Below are positions 48,936 through 57,399 of a stretch of 64,000 nt of DNA, piece by piece; the first letter of the stretch is position 1, and the number at the start of each line of letters is the position of its first letter. A model generated the notes under the pieces. The model had not been told where the DNA came from and searched no databases. It saw nothing but the letters and a program-made list of their open reading frames with translations. The translations under genes and the position numbers were made by a program. This DNA comes from Rhodococcus sovatensis (GTDB lineage Bacteria > Actinomycetota > Actinomycetes > Mycobacteriales > Mycobacteriaceae): positions 5,704,001-5,768,000 of the forward strand of contig NZ_CP147846.1 of the NCBI RefSeq assembly GCF_037327425.1, read 5' to 3'.

Positions 48936-50417
48936 ATGACCACAACCCCCAGTAGAGGATCGTCCGAAAATCTGGGCGTTTCGTCCGCCGCTTCGCCCGT
49001 CGACCTCGGGGATATGGGCTACAACAAACAACTTCGGCCGCGCCAGGTGCAGATGATCGCGATCGGCGGTGCGATCGGAACGGGCCTGTTCTTGGGTGCT
49101 GGCGGTCGGCTTGCTGGGTCCGGTCCGGCGCTCGCCCTCGTCTACGCCGTGTGCGGGTTGTTCGCATTCTTGATCCTGCGGGCACTCGGAGAGCTGATCA
49201 TGTACCGGCCGTCATCCGGATCGTTCGTCTCCTACGCCCGCGAGTTCTACGGCGAGAAGATGGCATTCGCAACGGGATGGCTGTACTTCATGACGTGGGC
49301 GATGACGGCAATCATCGATGTCACCGCGATCGCGTTGTACCTGAAGTTCTGGTCGCCCTACTCGACTGTGCTGCAGTCGACTCCACAGTGGTTACTCGCG
49401 CTGATCGCACTCGTTGGCGTAGTCGGTCTCAATCTGTTGTCCGTCAGGGTGTTCGGTGAGCTCGAGTTCTGGTTCACCATTGTGAAAGTCGCCGCACTGG
49501 TGATGTTTCTCGCGGTCGGTATCGTAGTACTGGTCCTGCGGACTGAGACCGACCTCGGCCCCACCGGAGTGAGCGTCATCGCCGACAACGGCGGCCTTTT
49601 CCCGATGGGTTCGATTGCGCCGATGCTCGCTATCAGCGGAGTGATTTTTGCATACGCATCGATCGAGCTGCTGGGTACGGCTGCCGGCGAGGTCGACGAA
49701 CCACGAAAGGTGATTCCGCGTGCGATCAGGACGGTGATCGTTCGCATTGCTCTGTTCTATGTGGGTTCCATCGTTCTACTCTCCCTCCTGCTCCCGTTCA
49801 CTGCGTACAAGGCGGGCGAATCGCCCTTCGTGACCTTCTTTGCTCATCTGGGGTCCTCGCAAACAGGGGCCATCGCGTCCTCGGTGATGAATTTCGTGGT
49901 CCTCACTGCGGCGTTGTCGAGCTTGAACGCCGGGATGTACACCACTGGAAGGCTTTTGCGATCGATGTCCGCCAACGGATCGGGTCCGAGGTTCGGGCTC
50001 GCGCTCAGCGCAAAGGGTGTACCGTACGGCGGAATCATGTTGACCGGCGCGATTGCCCTGGTCGGTGTTGTCATCAACGCGCTGTTTCCGAGTCAGGCGT
50101 TCGAGATTGCTCTCGAGGTGGCGGCGTTGGGAATCATTGCTGCATGGGCAACGATCGTCTTGTGCCAGATCAAGCTTCGCAGGTGGGCTATGCAGGGACG
50201 TACGACACGGCCGGCGTTCCGGTTGTTCGGAGCTCCGCTCACGGCCTACGCAACATTGGCCTTTCTCGCGTTCGTGTTGGTATCCATGGGCTTTTCGTCC
50301 ACAGGCCGTTGGGTGCTCGCATCGGTCGTAGTGATCGTTCCGATGCTGGTAGTCGGGTGGTACCGTTCGCGGTCACGCATCCGTCAGCTGGCCGGTGCGC
50401 ATTCGGAGTCGAGGTAG
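48936..50417 (+). CDS. Amino acid permease, APC superfamily (AAT family)
   Basis: A 493-residue transporter with about 12 TM segments. The family signature is present as QMIAIGGAIGTGLFLGAGGR in TM1 and ELIMYRPSSGSFVSYAREF in TM3; further TMs include LYFMTWAMTAIIDVTAIALY. AAT-family permeases import amino acids with protons (GABA, aromatic or sulfur amino acids). Divergent from RidA-PatB, so a substrate of the C-S lyase is a reasonable guess. Confidence 0.93.
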   Translation: MTTTPSRGSSENLGVSSAASPVDLGDMGYNKQLRPRQVQMIAIGGAIGTGLFLGAGGRLAGSGPALALVYAVCGLFAFLILRALGELIMYRPSSGSFVSYAREFYGEKMAFATGWLYFMTWAMTAIIDVTAIALYLKFWSPYSTVLQSTPQWLLALIALVGVVGLNLLSVRVFGELEFWFTIVKVAALVMFLAVGIVVLVLRTETDLGPTGVSVIADNGGLFPMGSIAPMLAISGVIFAYASIELLGTAAGEVDEPRKVIPRAIRTVIVRIALFYVGSIVLLSLLLPFTAYKAGESPFVTFFAHLGSSQTGAIASSVMNFVVLTAALSSLNAGMYTTGRLLRSMSANGSGPRFGLALSAKGVPYGGIMLTGAIALVGVVINALFPSQAFEIALEVAALGIIAAWATIVLCQIKLRRWAMQGRTTRPAFRLFGAPLTAYATLAFLAFVLVSMGFSSTGRWVLASVVVIVPMLVVGWYRSRSRIRQLAGAHSESR

Positions 50418-50585
50418 CGGCGACCGCAGGAGCGTGCGGCTCTAACCGGTAGAGCACCGATCGTGTTGGGTTGGTCGACCACGCCTGGCACAGGTCCCTG
50501 CACGGCGAGACGGTCGAAAACTGTGCGTAGACGAGCCTCGTCGTTGGGTGGGGCCTTGACAAGAGAGCTCGAGCAACTCGAAATC
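50415..50585 (-). mobile_element. IS110-family transposase remnant
   Basis: Minus-strand codons give SSLVKAPPNDEARLRTVFDR, LAVQGPVPGVVDQPNTIGAL, then PVRAARSCG. This corresponds to the N-terminal RuvC-like DEDD domain of IS110-group transposases (usual form PNDEARLRxLLxRL, VLVVVDQPASIGALPVAVAR). Only about 55 codons remain, with no start and no C-terminal part. It lies exactly between the permease operon and the serine hydrolase. Confidence 0.72.
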
Positions 50586-50603
50586 AATGCAGAGATCGCC
50601 TCT

Positions 50604-50640
50604 CGCTTACCCCTGTGTCAACGGACATCGGGGGTAAGCG
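50604..50640. repeat. 10-base perfect inverted repeat next to the IS110 remnant
   Basis: CGCTTACCCC (50604-50613) and GGGGTAAGCG (50631-50640) pair perfectly around 17 bases. It adjoins the IS110 remnant and precedes the serine hydrolase promoter. It could be a terminator for the permease transcript, an operator, or a structure at an insertion boundary. IS110 elements do not carry typical terminal inverted repeats, so it is not called one. Confidence 0.6.
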
Positions 50641-50646
50641 ACTGAA

Positions 50647-50667
50647 AGTGGGGTATTTCTACGCCTG
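50647..50667 (+). promoter_or_regulatory. Promoter-region motif of the serine hydrolase gene
   Basis: AGTGGGGTATTTCTACGCCT, one G short of the full element, lies about 35 bases before ATG 50700. It is the counterpart of the motif at 30935. The LuxR-type regulator encoded just downstream is a candidate binder; this is inferred from position only. Confidence 0.55.
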
Positions 50668-50699
50668 TGCGATGCGTTCACCTGGTTCATTGTGGAGTC

Positions 50700-51866
50700 A
50701 TGACAACCAACCATTCACTCGGCATCGACGCCGATCGTCTTGCACTTCTCCCCGCAGCCATCGAAGCAGACGTGCGAAGTGACCGAATAGACGGTGCCGT
50801 CATCCTCGTGGCACGGGATGGCGAGATCGTTCTGCACGAAGCGATCGGCTTCGCAGACCGGGCGGCGAGCAAACCGATGCAGCAAGATTCCGTTTTCGTC
50901 ACGATGTCGATTTTCAAGCAGATGGTCGCAGCGGCAGTCCTGCAACGAATCGACCGTGGCGAGATCAGCTTCACGACACAGGTGCGGGAGGTCATCCCGG
51001 AGTACGCAGCCAACGGTAAAGGCGCGACAACCGTCGGTGATCTGCTGCTGCACAAAGCTGGGCTGCCACTCGGGGCGCCAGGGATTCCGCCGGAACTCGT
51101 GGGAGACCTCGAAGCTGTGGTCGCAGTGGTGTGCGCGATGGTGCCCCAGGCAGTCCCAGGCACTTCGATCGCGTATGCCGCGGTAGTCGGTCATGCCGTA
51201 CTGGCCGAAATGGTGCGGCGGCTCGACGGTGGGCACCGTTCCTTCGGTGGGATTTTGAAGCAGGACCTCATGGAGCCGCTCGGTATGACGGATACGTCAC
51301 TGGGGTTCGGGCTCCGCGAAGACCAAGTGGACCGAGCCGTTCCTGTCGTGGTCAAGGACCACGGCCCCGCGCTCCTCGATCCGCACATACTGGAGGGGGT
51401 TGGAAAGAAGGCAGCTGTACCGGGCTTCGAGGTGCCGTCCGGTAGTGCGTACACAACGGCATACGACTGGTTTCGATTCGCCGAAGCATGCCGCCAGGGA
51501 GGCCAACTCGACGGTGTTCGCATACTGAGCCCCGCCGTACTCCGATTCGCGCGAACGATCGCGACGGGAGATCTGACGAACAGCCTGTGGGACTACGCCC
51601 AGAATATGCGTGGTTGGCCGGCGATCCGGGCTGATCTCGGGCCGGGGTTCTACGTTCGCGGCAGCGGAATCACGCCGCACGCGTTCGGGCTGTTGTCGTC
51701 GCCCGAAACGTTCGGCGGCCTCGGCGCAGGGTCCAACTGTTTCTGGGTCGATCCGGCGCGACAGCTCACTTACGTGTTCCTGTCAGCCGGCCTCCTCGAG
51801 GATTCGTACAGTTGGGAGCGGCATCAAAGGTATGCCGACCTCGTGCAGTCATCGGTGATCGACTGA
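50700..51866 (+). CDS. Serine hydrolase, beta-lactamase family
   Basis: A 388-residue class C beta-lactamase-like protein. SxxK is SIFK (in VFVTMSIFKQMVAAAV), the second motif is in SIAYAAVVGHAVLAEM, and the third region is FGGLGAGSNCFWVDP. No signal peptide. GTGGAGTC precedes ATG 50700. The first 46 residues are nearly the same as those left in the scar at 31002, so two copies once existed. Probably an esterase or lactonase rather than an antibiotic-degrading enzyme. Confidence 0.87.
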   Translation: MTTNHSLGIDADRLALLPAAIEADVRSDRIDGAVILVARDGEIVLHEAIGFADRAASKPMQQDSVFVTMSIFKQMVAAAVLQRIDRGEISFTTQVREVIPEYAANGKGATTVGDLLLHKAGLPLGAPGIPPELVGDLEAVVAVVCAMVPQAVPGTSIAYAAVVGHAVLAEMVRRLDGGHRSFGGILKQDLMEPLGMTDTSLGFGLREDQVDRAVPVVVKDHGPALLDPHILEGVGKKAAVPGFEVPSGSAYTTAYDWFRFAEACRQGGQLDGVRILSPAVLRFARTIATGDLTNSLWDYAQNMRGWPAIRADLGPGFYVRGSGITPHAFGLLSSPETFGGLGAGSNCFWVDPARQLTYVFLSAGLLEDSYSWERHQRYADLVQSSVID

Positions 51867-51890
51867 GTGCTCGGCGTGGGTTCGGGTGCC

Positions 51891-54212
51891 TCACAACACG
51901 TTCTTCTGAACCCACGCACCGAGCTGGGCGCGTGACTTCATGTCCAGCTTCCTGAGAATGCGCTCGATGTGTCCGTCGACGGTTCGTGGCGACACCACGA
52001 GTTCCTCGGCGATCTGGCGATTGCGCAGTCCGGTAGCCACCAACACGGCGACTTCCGTCTCACGTATGGTCAAAGGCTTTGCCGCTACGGCTTGCGTTGT
52101 AGCGGAGTCGGCGTGATTCTCGAGCGCGAACGTCAACACTGCACCGATCGACTCGCGAGGAGTCAGGCCCGACAGCTCATCGAAACGTCGATCCCCGAGT
52201 GCGGCTTTAGCCTGGGCCCGTGACGATCGGCTGTCTTTCGCCAGACCGGGCCCGAATGCGCCGACCGTCGTCCCCAACTCGTTCCACACATGGTCGGCCG
52301 CACCGAAAAGGGCAGCCGATTCGGCGTGATCGTTCTGTGCCTCCGCTGACCATGCAAGTACCTCGATCGACAGGGCACAACAGATGCGATCCTGAAAACC
52401 GAGTTGAACAGTGACCGCCTCCCTAGCGGCAACGAAAGCGCGTGCTGGCCGACCCAAGTGAAGGTGCGCGAGACCGGACACCCACAGCGCGAAGGCGGTG
52501 TTCCACTTGCCGTATTCGGTGTCGGCATTCTCGACGATGGTTCGGCAGAGCTCGAGCGTCTCCTCCGGTTGGCCTGCGTAAATCAGTGCGATGGCCAATT
52601 GAAAGGTCGCATTGAGCCTTTCAGGCAATTCGGCTGATCGATACGTTGCGATCGCGCGTCGGTACAGTTCGACAGACCTGTGCGTGTCACCGCCGAACAG
52701 CGCGGCGAGAGCGGCCACGTGATCGTGATGGGCAAGCAGGACCGAATCGCCGAGAGTCTGCGACACTGCCTCACATCGACGCAGCAATTTCCGTGCGTAG
52801 GTGAGGTCACCCTGGACGAGAGCGGTCCACGCCGTGACCCACAGGACATCGCCACATTGTCGGGTCGGCGTGGACATGGTCAGCAATAGTTCGTCGAGAC
52901 ATCTTCTGGCGTCCTGCAACACGCCGCCCGAGATCCAGTGGTACAGCAGCCCTACTGCGATCCTGACGGCGCCACCGGTTTCTCCGACGTGCTGTGTGGA
53001 CCAGTGCAACGCTGCGGTCAGGTTTCCGTGTTCAACACGGCACCATGCGATGTGATCACCGTTCGACGGCACCCTATCGTGTGCTTTTCGTAGGCCGGAC
53101 TCGCACCGCTCGAGGTAGTGATCGCGGTGGGCTCGATTCGATGCATCCACGAGACCGAGGGCGGTTGCCATCTCACGCCCGTACTCTCGCAGCGTCATCA
53201 ATTGAGAGTATCTCCAGCACGCGCTTGAACGATCCACCACAACAAGCGATTTCGCCACCAAACTGCCCAGCACATCAAGCACGTCGTGTGCGCAGAGCGA
53301 TCCTGAGGAACCTACGGACTCTGCGGCATCGAGCTCGAAACTGCCAGGAAAGACCGATAGCAGCGCCCACAGTTCACGTTCAGAGTCGGTGCACAGATCG
53401 TAACTCCAGTCGACGACTGCTCGAAGAGTCTGCTGTCGAGGCGTCGCTGTTCGATTTCCTCCGGTCAGGAGTGTGAAGCGGTCGCCGATTTTGTCGATGA
53501 CCTGTCGGGGCGAGAGTGTACGCAACCGGGCGGCCGCGAGTTCGAGCGCCAACGGCATTCCATCCAGTGCCCTACACAGTTCCACCACGAAGTGCGCGTT
53601 GGACTCAGTAAGCTCGAAATCGGGAACTACCGCTTGAGCTCGGTCGACGAACAGGGCAACCGCCTCGGATTCGGCGAACTCCGACTCGGGTCCCCCCGAT
53701 GTCGGAAGCGTCAGCGGCGGAATCGAATAGGTTGTCTCACCCTCGATTGCCAGCGGTTCTCGCGACGTAGCCAATACTCGAACCGCCGGCGCATGTGCGA
53801 GCATCTCGATGATGAAGTTGCCGACCGGAACTGTCAGGTGTTCGCAGTTGTCGAGCACCATGAGAATGGATTGCGGCCCTGAAGCGTCCAGAACGGTGTG
53901 TGACCTCGATTGCGCACGCGCGACGTCCACGCCGAGAGCGATGGAGACCACTTCGGCTATCGAACTGGTGGGAGACAACGAGGTCAAATCCACCCAACGT
54001 ACCGAAGCGTGATTCGCTTCCGAACGCGCAACCTCTTTGGCTATGCGGGACTTGCCCATCCCGCCGCACCCGAGCACAGTCACCAGTCTCGACCGCCGGA
54101 GTAGGCGCTCGATGTCATCGATTTGCTGACGACGCCCGACGAACGAGGTAACCGATATGTTCGCCGGCTCGATGGACAGAGTTGCTCCTTCACAGACACA
54201 GTGGGTGTCCAC
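51891..54212 (-). CDS. Large STAND-type LuxR-family transcriptional regulator
   Basis: A 773-residue ATP-dependent regulator. The NTPase domain has Walker A GCGGMGKS (about 48-55) and Walker B SILMVLDNCEHL; the central part (about 350-680) is rich in TPR-like helices; the C-terminal LuxR HTH runs through LTIRETEVAVLVATGLRNRQ and IAEELVVSPRTVDGHIERIL. The GTG at 54212 is used, but AAGGAG precedes an in-frame CTG at 54179, so the true start is uncertain. Convergent with the serine hydrolase gene. Such proteins integrate a ligand signal with ATP binding to activate metabolic genes. Confidence 0.88.
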   Translation of the reverse strand: MDTHCVCEGATLSIEPANISVTSFVGRRQQIDDIERLLRRSRLVTVLGCGGMGKSRIAKEVARSEANHASVRWVDLTSLSPTSSIAEVVSIALGVDVARAQSRSHTVLDASGPQSILMVLDNCEHLTVPVGNFIIEMLAHAPAVRVLATSREPLAIEGETTYSIPPLTLPTSGGPESEFAESEAVALFVDRAQAVVPDFELTESNAHFVVELCRALDGMPLALELAAARLRTLSPRQVIDKIGDRFTLLTGGNRTATPRQQTLRAVVDWSYDLCTDSERELWALLSVFPGSFELDAAESVGSSGSLCAHDVLDVLGSLVAKSLVVVDRSSACWRYSQLMTLREYGREMATALGLVDASNRAHRDHYLERCESGLRKAHDRVPSNGDHIAWCRVEHGNLTAALHWSTQHVGETGGAVRIAVGLLYHWISGGVLQDARRCLDELLLTMSTPTRQCGDVLWVTAWTALVQGDLTYARKLLRRCEAVSQTLGDSVLLAHHDHVAALAALFGGDTHRSVELYRRAIATYRSAELPERLNATFQLAIALIYAGQPEETLELCRTIVENADTEYGKWNTAFALWVSGLAHLHLGRPARAFVAAREAVTVQLGFQDRICCALSIEVLAWSAEAQNDHAESAALFGAADHVWNELGTTVGAFGPGLAKDSRSSRAQAKAALGDRRFDELSGLTPRESIGAVLTFALENHADSATTQAVAAKPLTIRETEVAVLVATGLRNRQIAEELVVSPRTVDGHIERILRKLDMKSRAQLGAWVQKNVL

Positions 54213-54358
54213 ATTCTACTGAAATGTGGCCCGAGCGTGATGGAATCCCGGAAAACCGTCGGATGGAAGGTCGCATCGGAGATGACAACCGCCCTTGTCG
54301 ATACAGCAATCGCGAACGCTATCGATTCCCGAAAGCGTTCTGGCGTAGAAATTGGAGT

Positions 54359-54597
54359 AATCTCGTACACCACAGCGACGCTGGTCAGTACACGGCGATC
54401 GCATTCGGGCACGGTTCGCCGCAAGAGGGCATCGATCGGAACGGTCAAAGTTACGACGATGCCCTGGCCGAATCCGTGAACGCCGACTACAAGAAACGAG
54501 CTCGTCGACAACGGCCCTCGTTACCCCGGCGCTGCGGAACTGGCGTTGGCCACGGCGTAGTGGGTCGCGTTCTACAACCGCGAGCGCGCCCCACAGT
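54359..54597 (+). mobile_element. IS3-family transposase remnant
   Basis: NLVHHSDAGQYTAIAFGHG, then SYDDALAESVNADYKK, match the end of the DDE domain of IS3 transposases (LVHHSDAGSQYTSIAFGE..., YDNALAESVNGLYK), and a shifted frame continues ELVDNGPRYPGAAELALATA, a stop, WVAFYNRERAP (usual WVAWYNTRRLH). Frameshifts and stops make it inactive. Nothing else could be recognised in 54213-54771. It marks a boundary between the LuxR gene and the acyl-CoA ligase operon. Confidence 0.8.
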
Positions 54598-54771
54598 AGC
54601 TGCCATGACCTCACACCTGACCGGGCCGAGCAACTGAACCAGTGTAATTTCACACCAGGCAACCCATGTCCCTCCAGCAGGTCGAGGCCTCCGGGGCCAG
54701 CTTCGCTGACCGACTCATACAGTGTGGGCCAACGGCTCAGAACACTGACTCTGTTGTATCCACTCGAGACT

Positions 54772-56358
54772 CTACAGAGAATCAATCGCGCGCAGCTCGC
54801 GTCGAAGGATCTTTCCTGCGGCAGACTTTGGTATCTGCCCGATGATCTCTACTGCGCGAACCTTTTTGTGCGGCGAGACCCGTTCGGCGACGAAGGCAAG
54901 GATCTCAGCCTTCTCGAGATCCGCGCCTGGTTGCTCGACGACGAATGCTTTCGGCACCTCCTCGCCGTTGCCGTCTGCTACGCCGATGACAGCCGCATCG
55001 GCTATACCCGGATGCGTCAGCAGCACTGCTTCCAACTCGGCTGGTGGTACCTGGTAGCCCTTGTATTTGATCAGTTCCTTCAGTCGATCGACCACGGTGA
55101 CGATACCGTCCGCATCGACAGTGGCTATGTCACCGGTATGCAGGTAGCCTTCTGCGTCAATGGTTTCCGCAGTTGCGCTCTGGTTGTTGAGATACCCCAC
55201 CATGACATTCGGTCCTGCGCACCACAGTTCTCCTGGTGCGCTCGTTCCATTGATTGGTTGTTCGATCTCGACCGCCGTGCTTGCGTCCACGAGTTTGCAT
55301 CTCATGTTCGCAACGGTCACACCCACGGCGTTCAGCGGTATGTCGCCGCGATCGAACGGTATGAGGTGGCTCACCGGACTCATTTCTGACATGCCGTATC
55401 CCTGGCGGACGCTGCAGCCCAGTCGACGGGCGACAGCCTCGCCGAGTTCGCGATTCAACGGTGCCGCACCTGAGAAAACCGAGTGCAGCGACGTGAGATC
55501 GAATTTGTCGACAAGCGGGTGCTTTGCCAACGCTATGGCCACTGGTGGAGCGATGAACGCGTAAGTACATCGAAAGGATGAGATAGTTTGCAGAAACTGC
55601 TCGAGATCGAACTTTTGCATCGTTACGAGCGAAGCCCTTTGATGGAGCGCTGAATTCAGTAAGACCGTCATCCCGTAGATGTGGAAAAAAGGAAGTACCG
55701 CAAGGATCTTGTCTTCAGGGCCAATGCCTATCGGCCCACTGATCTGGCACATGTTGGCAACGAGATTTCGATGGGTGAGCATCACACCTTTCGATTTCCC
55801 AGTAGTGCCGGACGAGTACGGAAGCACGGCGAGTTGCCGACTGGGGTCGAACTGGACTTCCGGCGATGCTTGTCTTTCATCAAGAAGGTCCTGCAAGGTC
55901 GAGAACCCCTCTACCTCGTCCAGCACAAAAATCCGCTCTCGTGGTATAGCCGCCTGATCAGCTGCTGCTTCTGCTTTCGGCAAGAGCGCGGCGCAGGTAA
56001 ACAGAAATTTGGCATCCGAATCGCGCAATTGTCCGGCTATATCGGATTCTGTATACAGCGTATTGATCGTGGTGGCTACTCCACCCGCGCGCAAGACTCC
56101 ATGGAACACGGTGGCGAACGCAGGTGTGTTCGGTGAATGAAGTCCTACCACGTCGCCGACGGCGCACCCTCGGGAAGCGAGTGCTCCGGCAATGCATTCG
56201 ATGCCGGCCAACAATGCCCCGTAGGTTACTGATTCTCCTGTGGTGCTGTCGGTCAGTGCCGGCAATGACTGTGCGGCGGCGTCGATGTTGCCGAAGAGGA
56301 ACTCAAAGACGCTGACGTTCGGGATGACGACATCAGGAAATGGACTCGTAAAACTCAC
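54772..56358 (-). CDS. Acyl-CoA synthetase, 4-coumarate-CoA ligase-like (ANL superfamily)
   Basis: A 528-residue AMP-forming ligase. The AMP-binding P-loop is LPYSSGTTGKSKGVMLTHRN, the A4/A5 motifs are YAFIAPPVAIALAKHP and QGYGMSEMSPVSHLIP, the hinge is YLHTGDIATVDADGIVTVVD with RLKELIKYKGYQV, and the C-terminal catalytic lysine is in KSAAGKILRRELR. GTG 56358 has AAGGAG upstream. It activates a carboxylic acid, probably aryl or aryl-propenoic, and is last in the operon that begins at 58386. Confidence 0.93.
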   Translation of the reverse strand: MSFTSPFPDVVIPNVSVFEFLFGNIDAAAQSLPALTDSTTGESVTYGALLAGIECIAGALASRGCAVGDVVGLHSPNTPAFATVFHGVLRAGGVATTINTLYTESDIAGQLRDSDAKFLFTCAALLPKAEAAADQAAIPRERIFVLDEVEGFSTLQDLLDERQASPEVQFDPSRQLAVLPYSSGTTGKSKGVMLTHRNLVANMCQISGPIGIGPEDKILAVLPFFHIYGMTVLLNSALHQRASLVTMQKFDLEQFLQTISSFRCTYAFIAPPVAIALAKHPLVDKFDLTSLHSVFSGAAPLNRELGEAVARRLGCSVRQGYGMSEMSPVSHLIPFDRGDIPLNAVGVTVANMRCKLVDASTAVEIEQPINGTSAPGELWCAGPNVMVGYLNNQSATAETIDAEGYLHTGDIATVDADGIVTVVDRLKELIKYKGYQVPPAELEAVLLTHPGIADAAVIGVADGNGEEVPKAFVVEQPGADLEKAEILAFVAERVSPHKKVRAVEIIGQIPKSAAGKILRRELRAIDSL

Positions 56359-56407
56359 GGCGCTCCTTGTTGATCGGTTGCTCGGCGATAGCCGGATTGG
56401 TTGGCGA

Positions 56408-57265
56408 TCAGCTGTTCGACGACTCCACGAAGAGCTGTCTCATCTCGCCGAGACCTTCGATAGCGCTGGTCAGAACTTCACCGGGCTGAAGCCATCGCTG
56501 CGGGTTCTTTGCCATTCCCACTCCTTCCGGGGTTCCGGTGAACATAATGTCGCCTGGATAAAGAGTGAGGGTCTCGGAAATTGTGGACAGAAGGCGGTCG
56601 ACGGCAAAGATCATTCCTGAAGTGCGCGCATCCTGCACGATCTCGCCATTGATCGCGCATTTCAATCCCAAGTCGTTCCGGTCCCGCAGTTCGTCTGCTG
56701 TCACGAGCCACGGCCCGACCGGCGAAAAATTGGGGAACGATTTGGGTAGGCACCACTGCACGTGTGGGCCGTCGAACTGCATTCCTCGATCCGTGATGTC
56801 CTGTCCTATCGTGACACCCGCGATGTGTTGCCACGCGTCATCGACTTCAACTTTATGTGCCGTTTTCCCGATAATCAGCACGAGTTCAACCTCCCAATCG
56901 ACCTTTCCGTCAGAGGGAACCGCGACCTCGACATCCGGTCCGGCAAGTGAGGACGGGAACTTGGTGAAGGTCGGTGGCAGAATCTCGGATTGTGTGTAGC
57001 CGGCCTCGGCGACGTGAGTGCTGTAGTTGAGGCCCGTTGCAACAATCTGTCTCGGCTGGGGAGAGGGAGAACCGAGCTGAGATCGGGTGAACCGAACCTC
57101 ATCGTTGGTGTCTACCCCTTCCGCCCATTCTCGGAATGGGCCCCAATTTTCGTAGAGGTTCCGCCAGTCTCCGCCATATTTACCATTGGATGCGGACTCC
57201 ACGTCAATGCCACGATCGACGCCCGTCAGAATTGTTGGTCGCCCATCCACATTTGCAATTCGCAC
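56408..57265 (-). CDS. Fumarylacetoacetate hydrolase (FAH) family protein
   Basis: A 285-residue FAH-fold enzyme. IVATGLNYSTHVAEAGYTQ opens the catalytic domain, PPTFTKFPSSLAGPDVEVAV is followed by the metal-binding glutamates in VDWEVELVLIIGK, and DITDRGMQFDGPHVQWCLPK and LYPGDIMFTGTPEGVGMAKN close the site. Members are acylpyruvases, oxaloacetate decarboxylases or 2-keto-acid hydratases. GTG 57265 has AGGAAT upstream. Co-transcribed with a 2-hydroxyacid dehydrogenase, which suggests a 2-keto acid substrate. Confidence 0.92.
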   Translation of the reverse strand: MRIANVDGRPTILTGVDRGIDVESASNGKYGGDWRNLYENWGPFREWAEGVDTNDEVRFTRSQLGSPSPQPRQIVATGLNYSTHVAEAGYTQSEILPPTFTKFPSSLAGPDVEVAVPSDGKVDWEVELVLIIGKTAHKVEVDDAWQHIAGVTIGQDITDRGMQFDGPHVQWCLPKSFPNFSPVGPWLVTADELRDRNDLGLKCAINGEIVQDARTSGMIFAVDRLLSTISETLTLYPGDIMFTGTPEGVGMAKNPQRWLQPGEVLTSAIEGLGEMRQLFVESSNS

Positions 57266-57399
57266 GTGATATTCCTGCTTTCAGATGATGTTCAGTGATC
57301 AGATGTAGTCGTGCCGTCAGATAGTCTCGATGAGACGATCGAGGTCGCGTGTTACACCGCCGGTGCCTGCCGCGAAATGTTTACGACAACCGTTTCGAC

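Noticed and set aside
50604..50640. Inverted repeat read as IS110 terminal repeats
   Set aside because: Both arms lie on the same side of the transposase fragment, and IS110 elements lack typical terminal inverted repeats.
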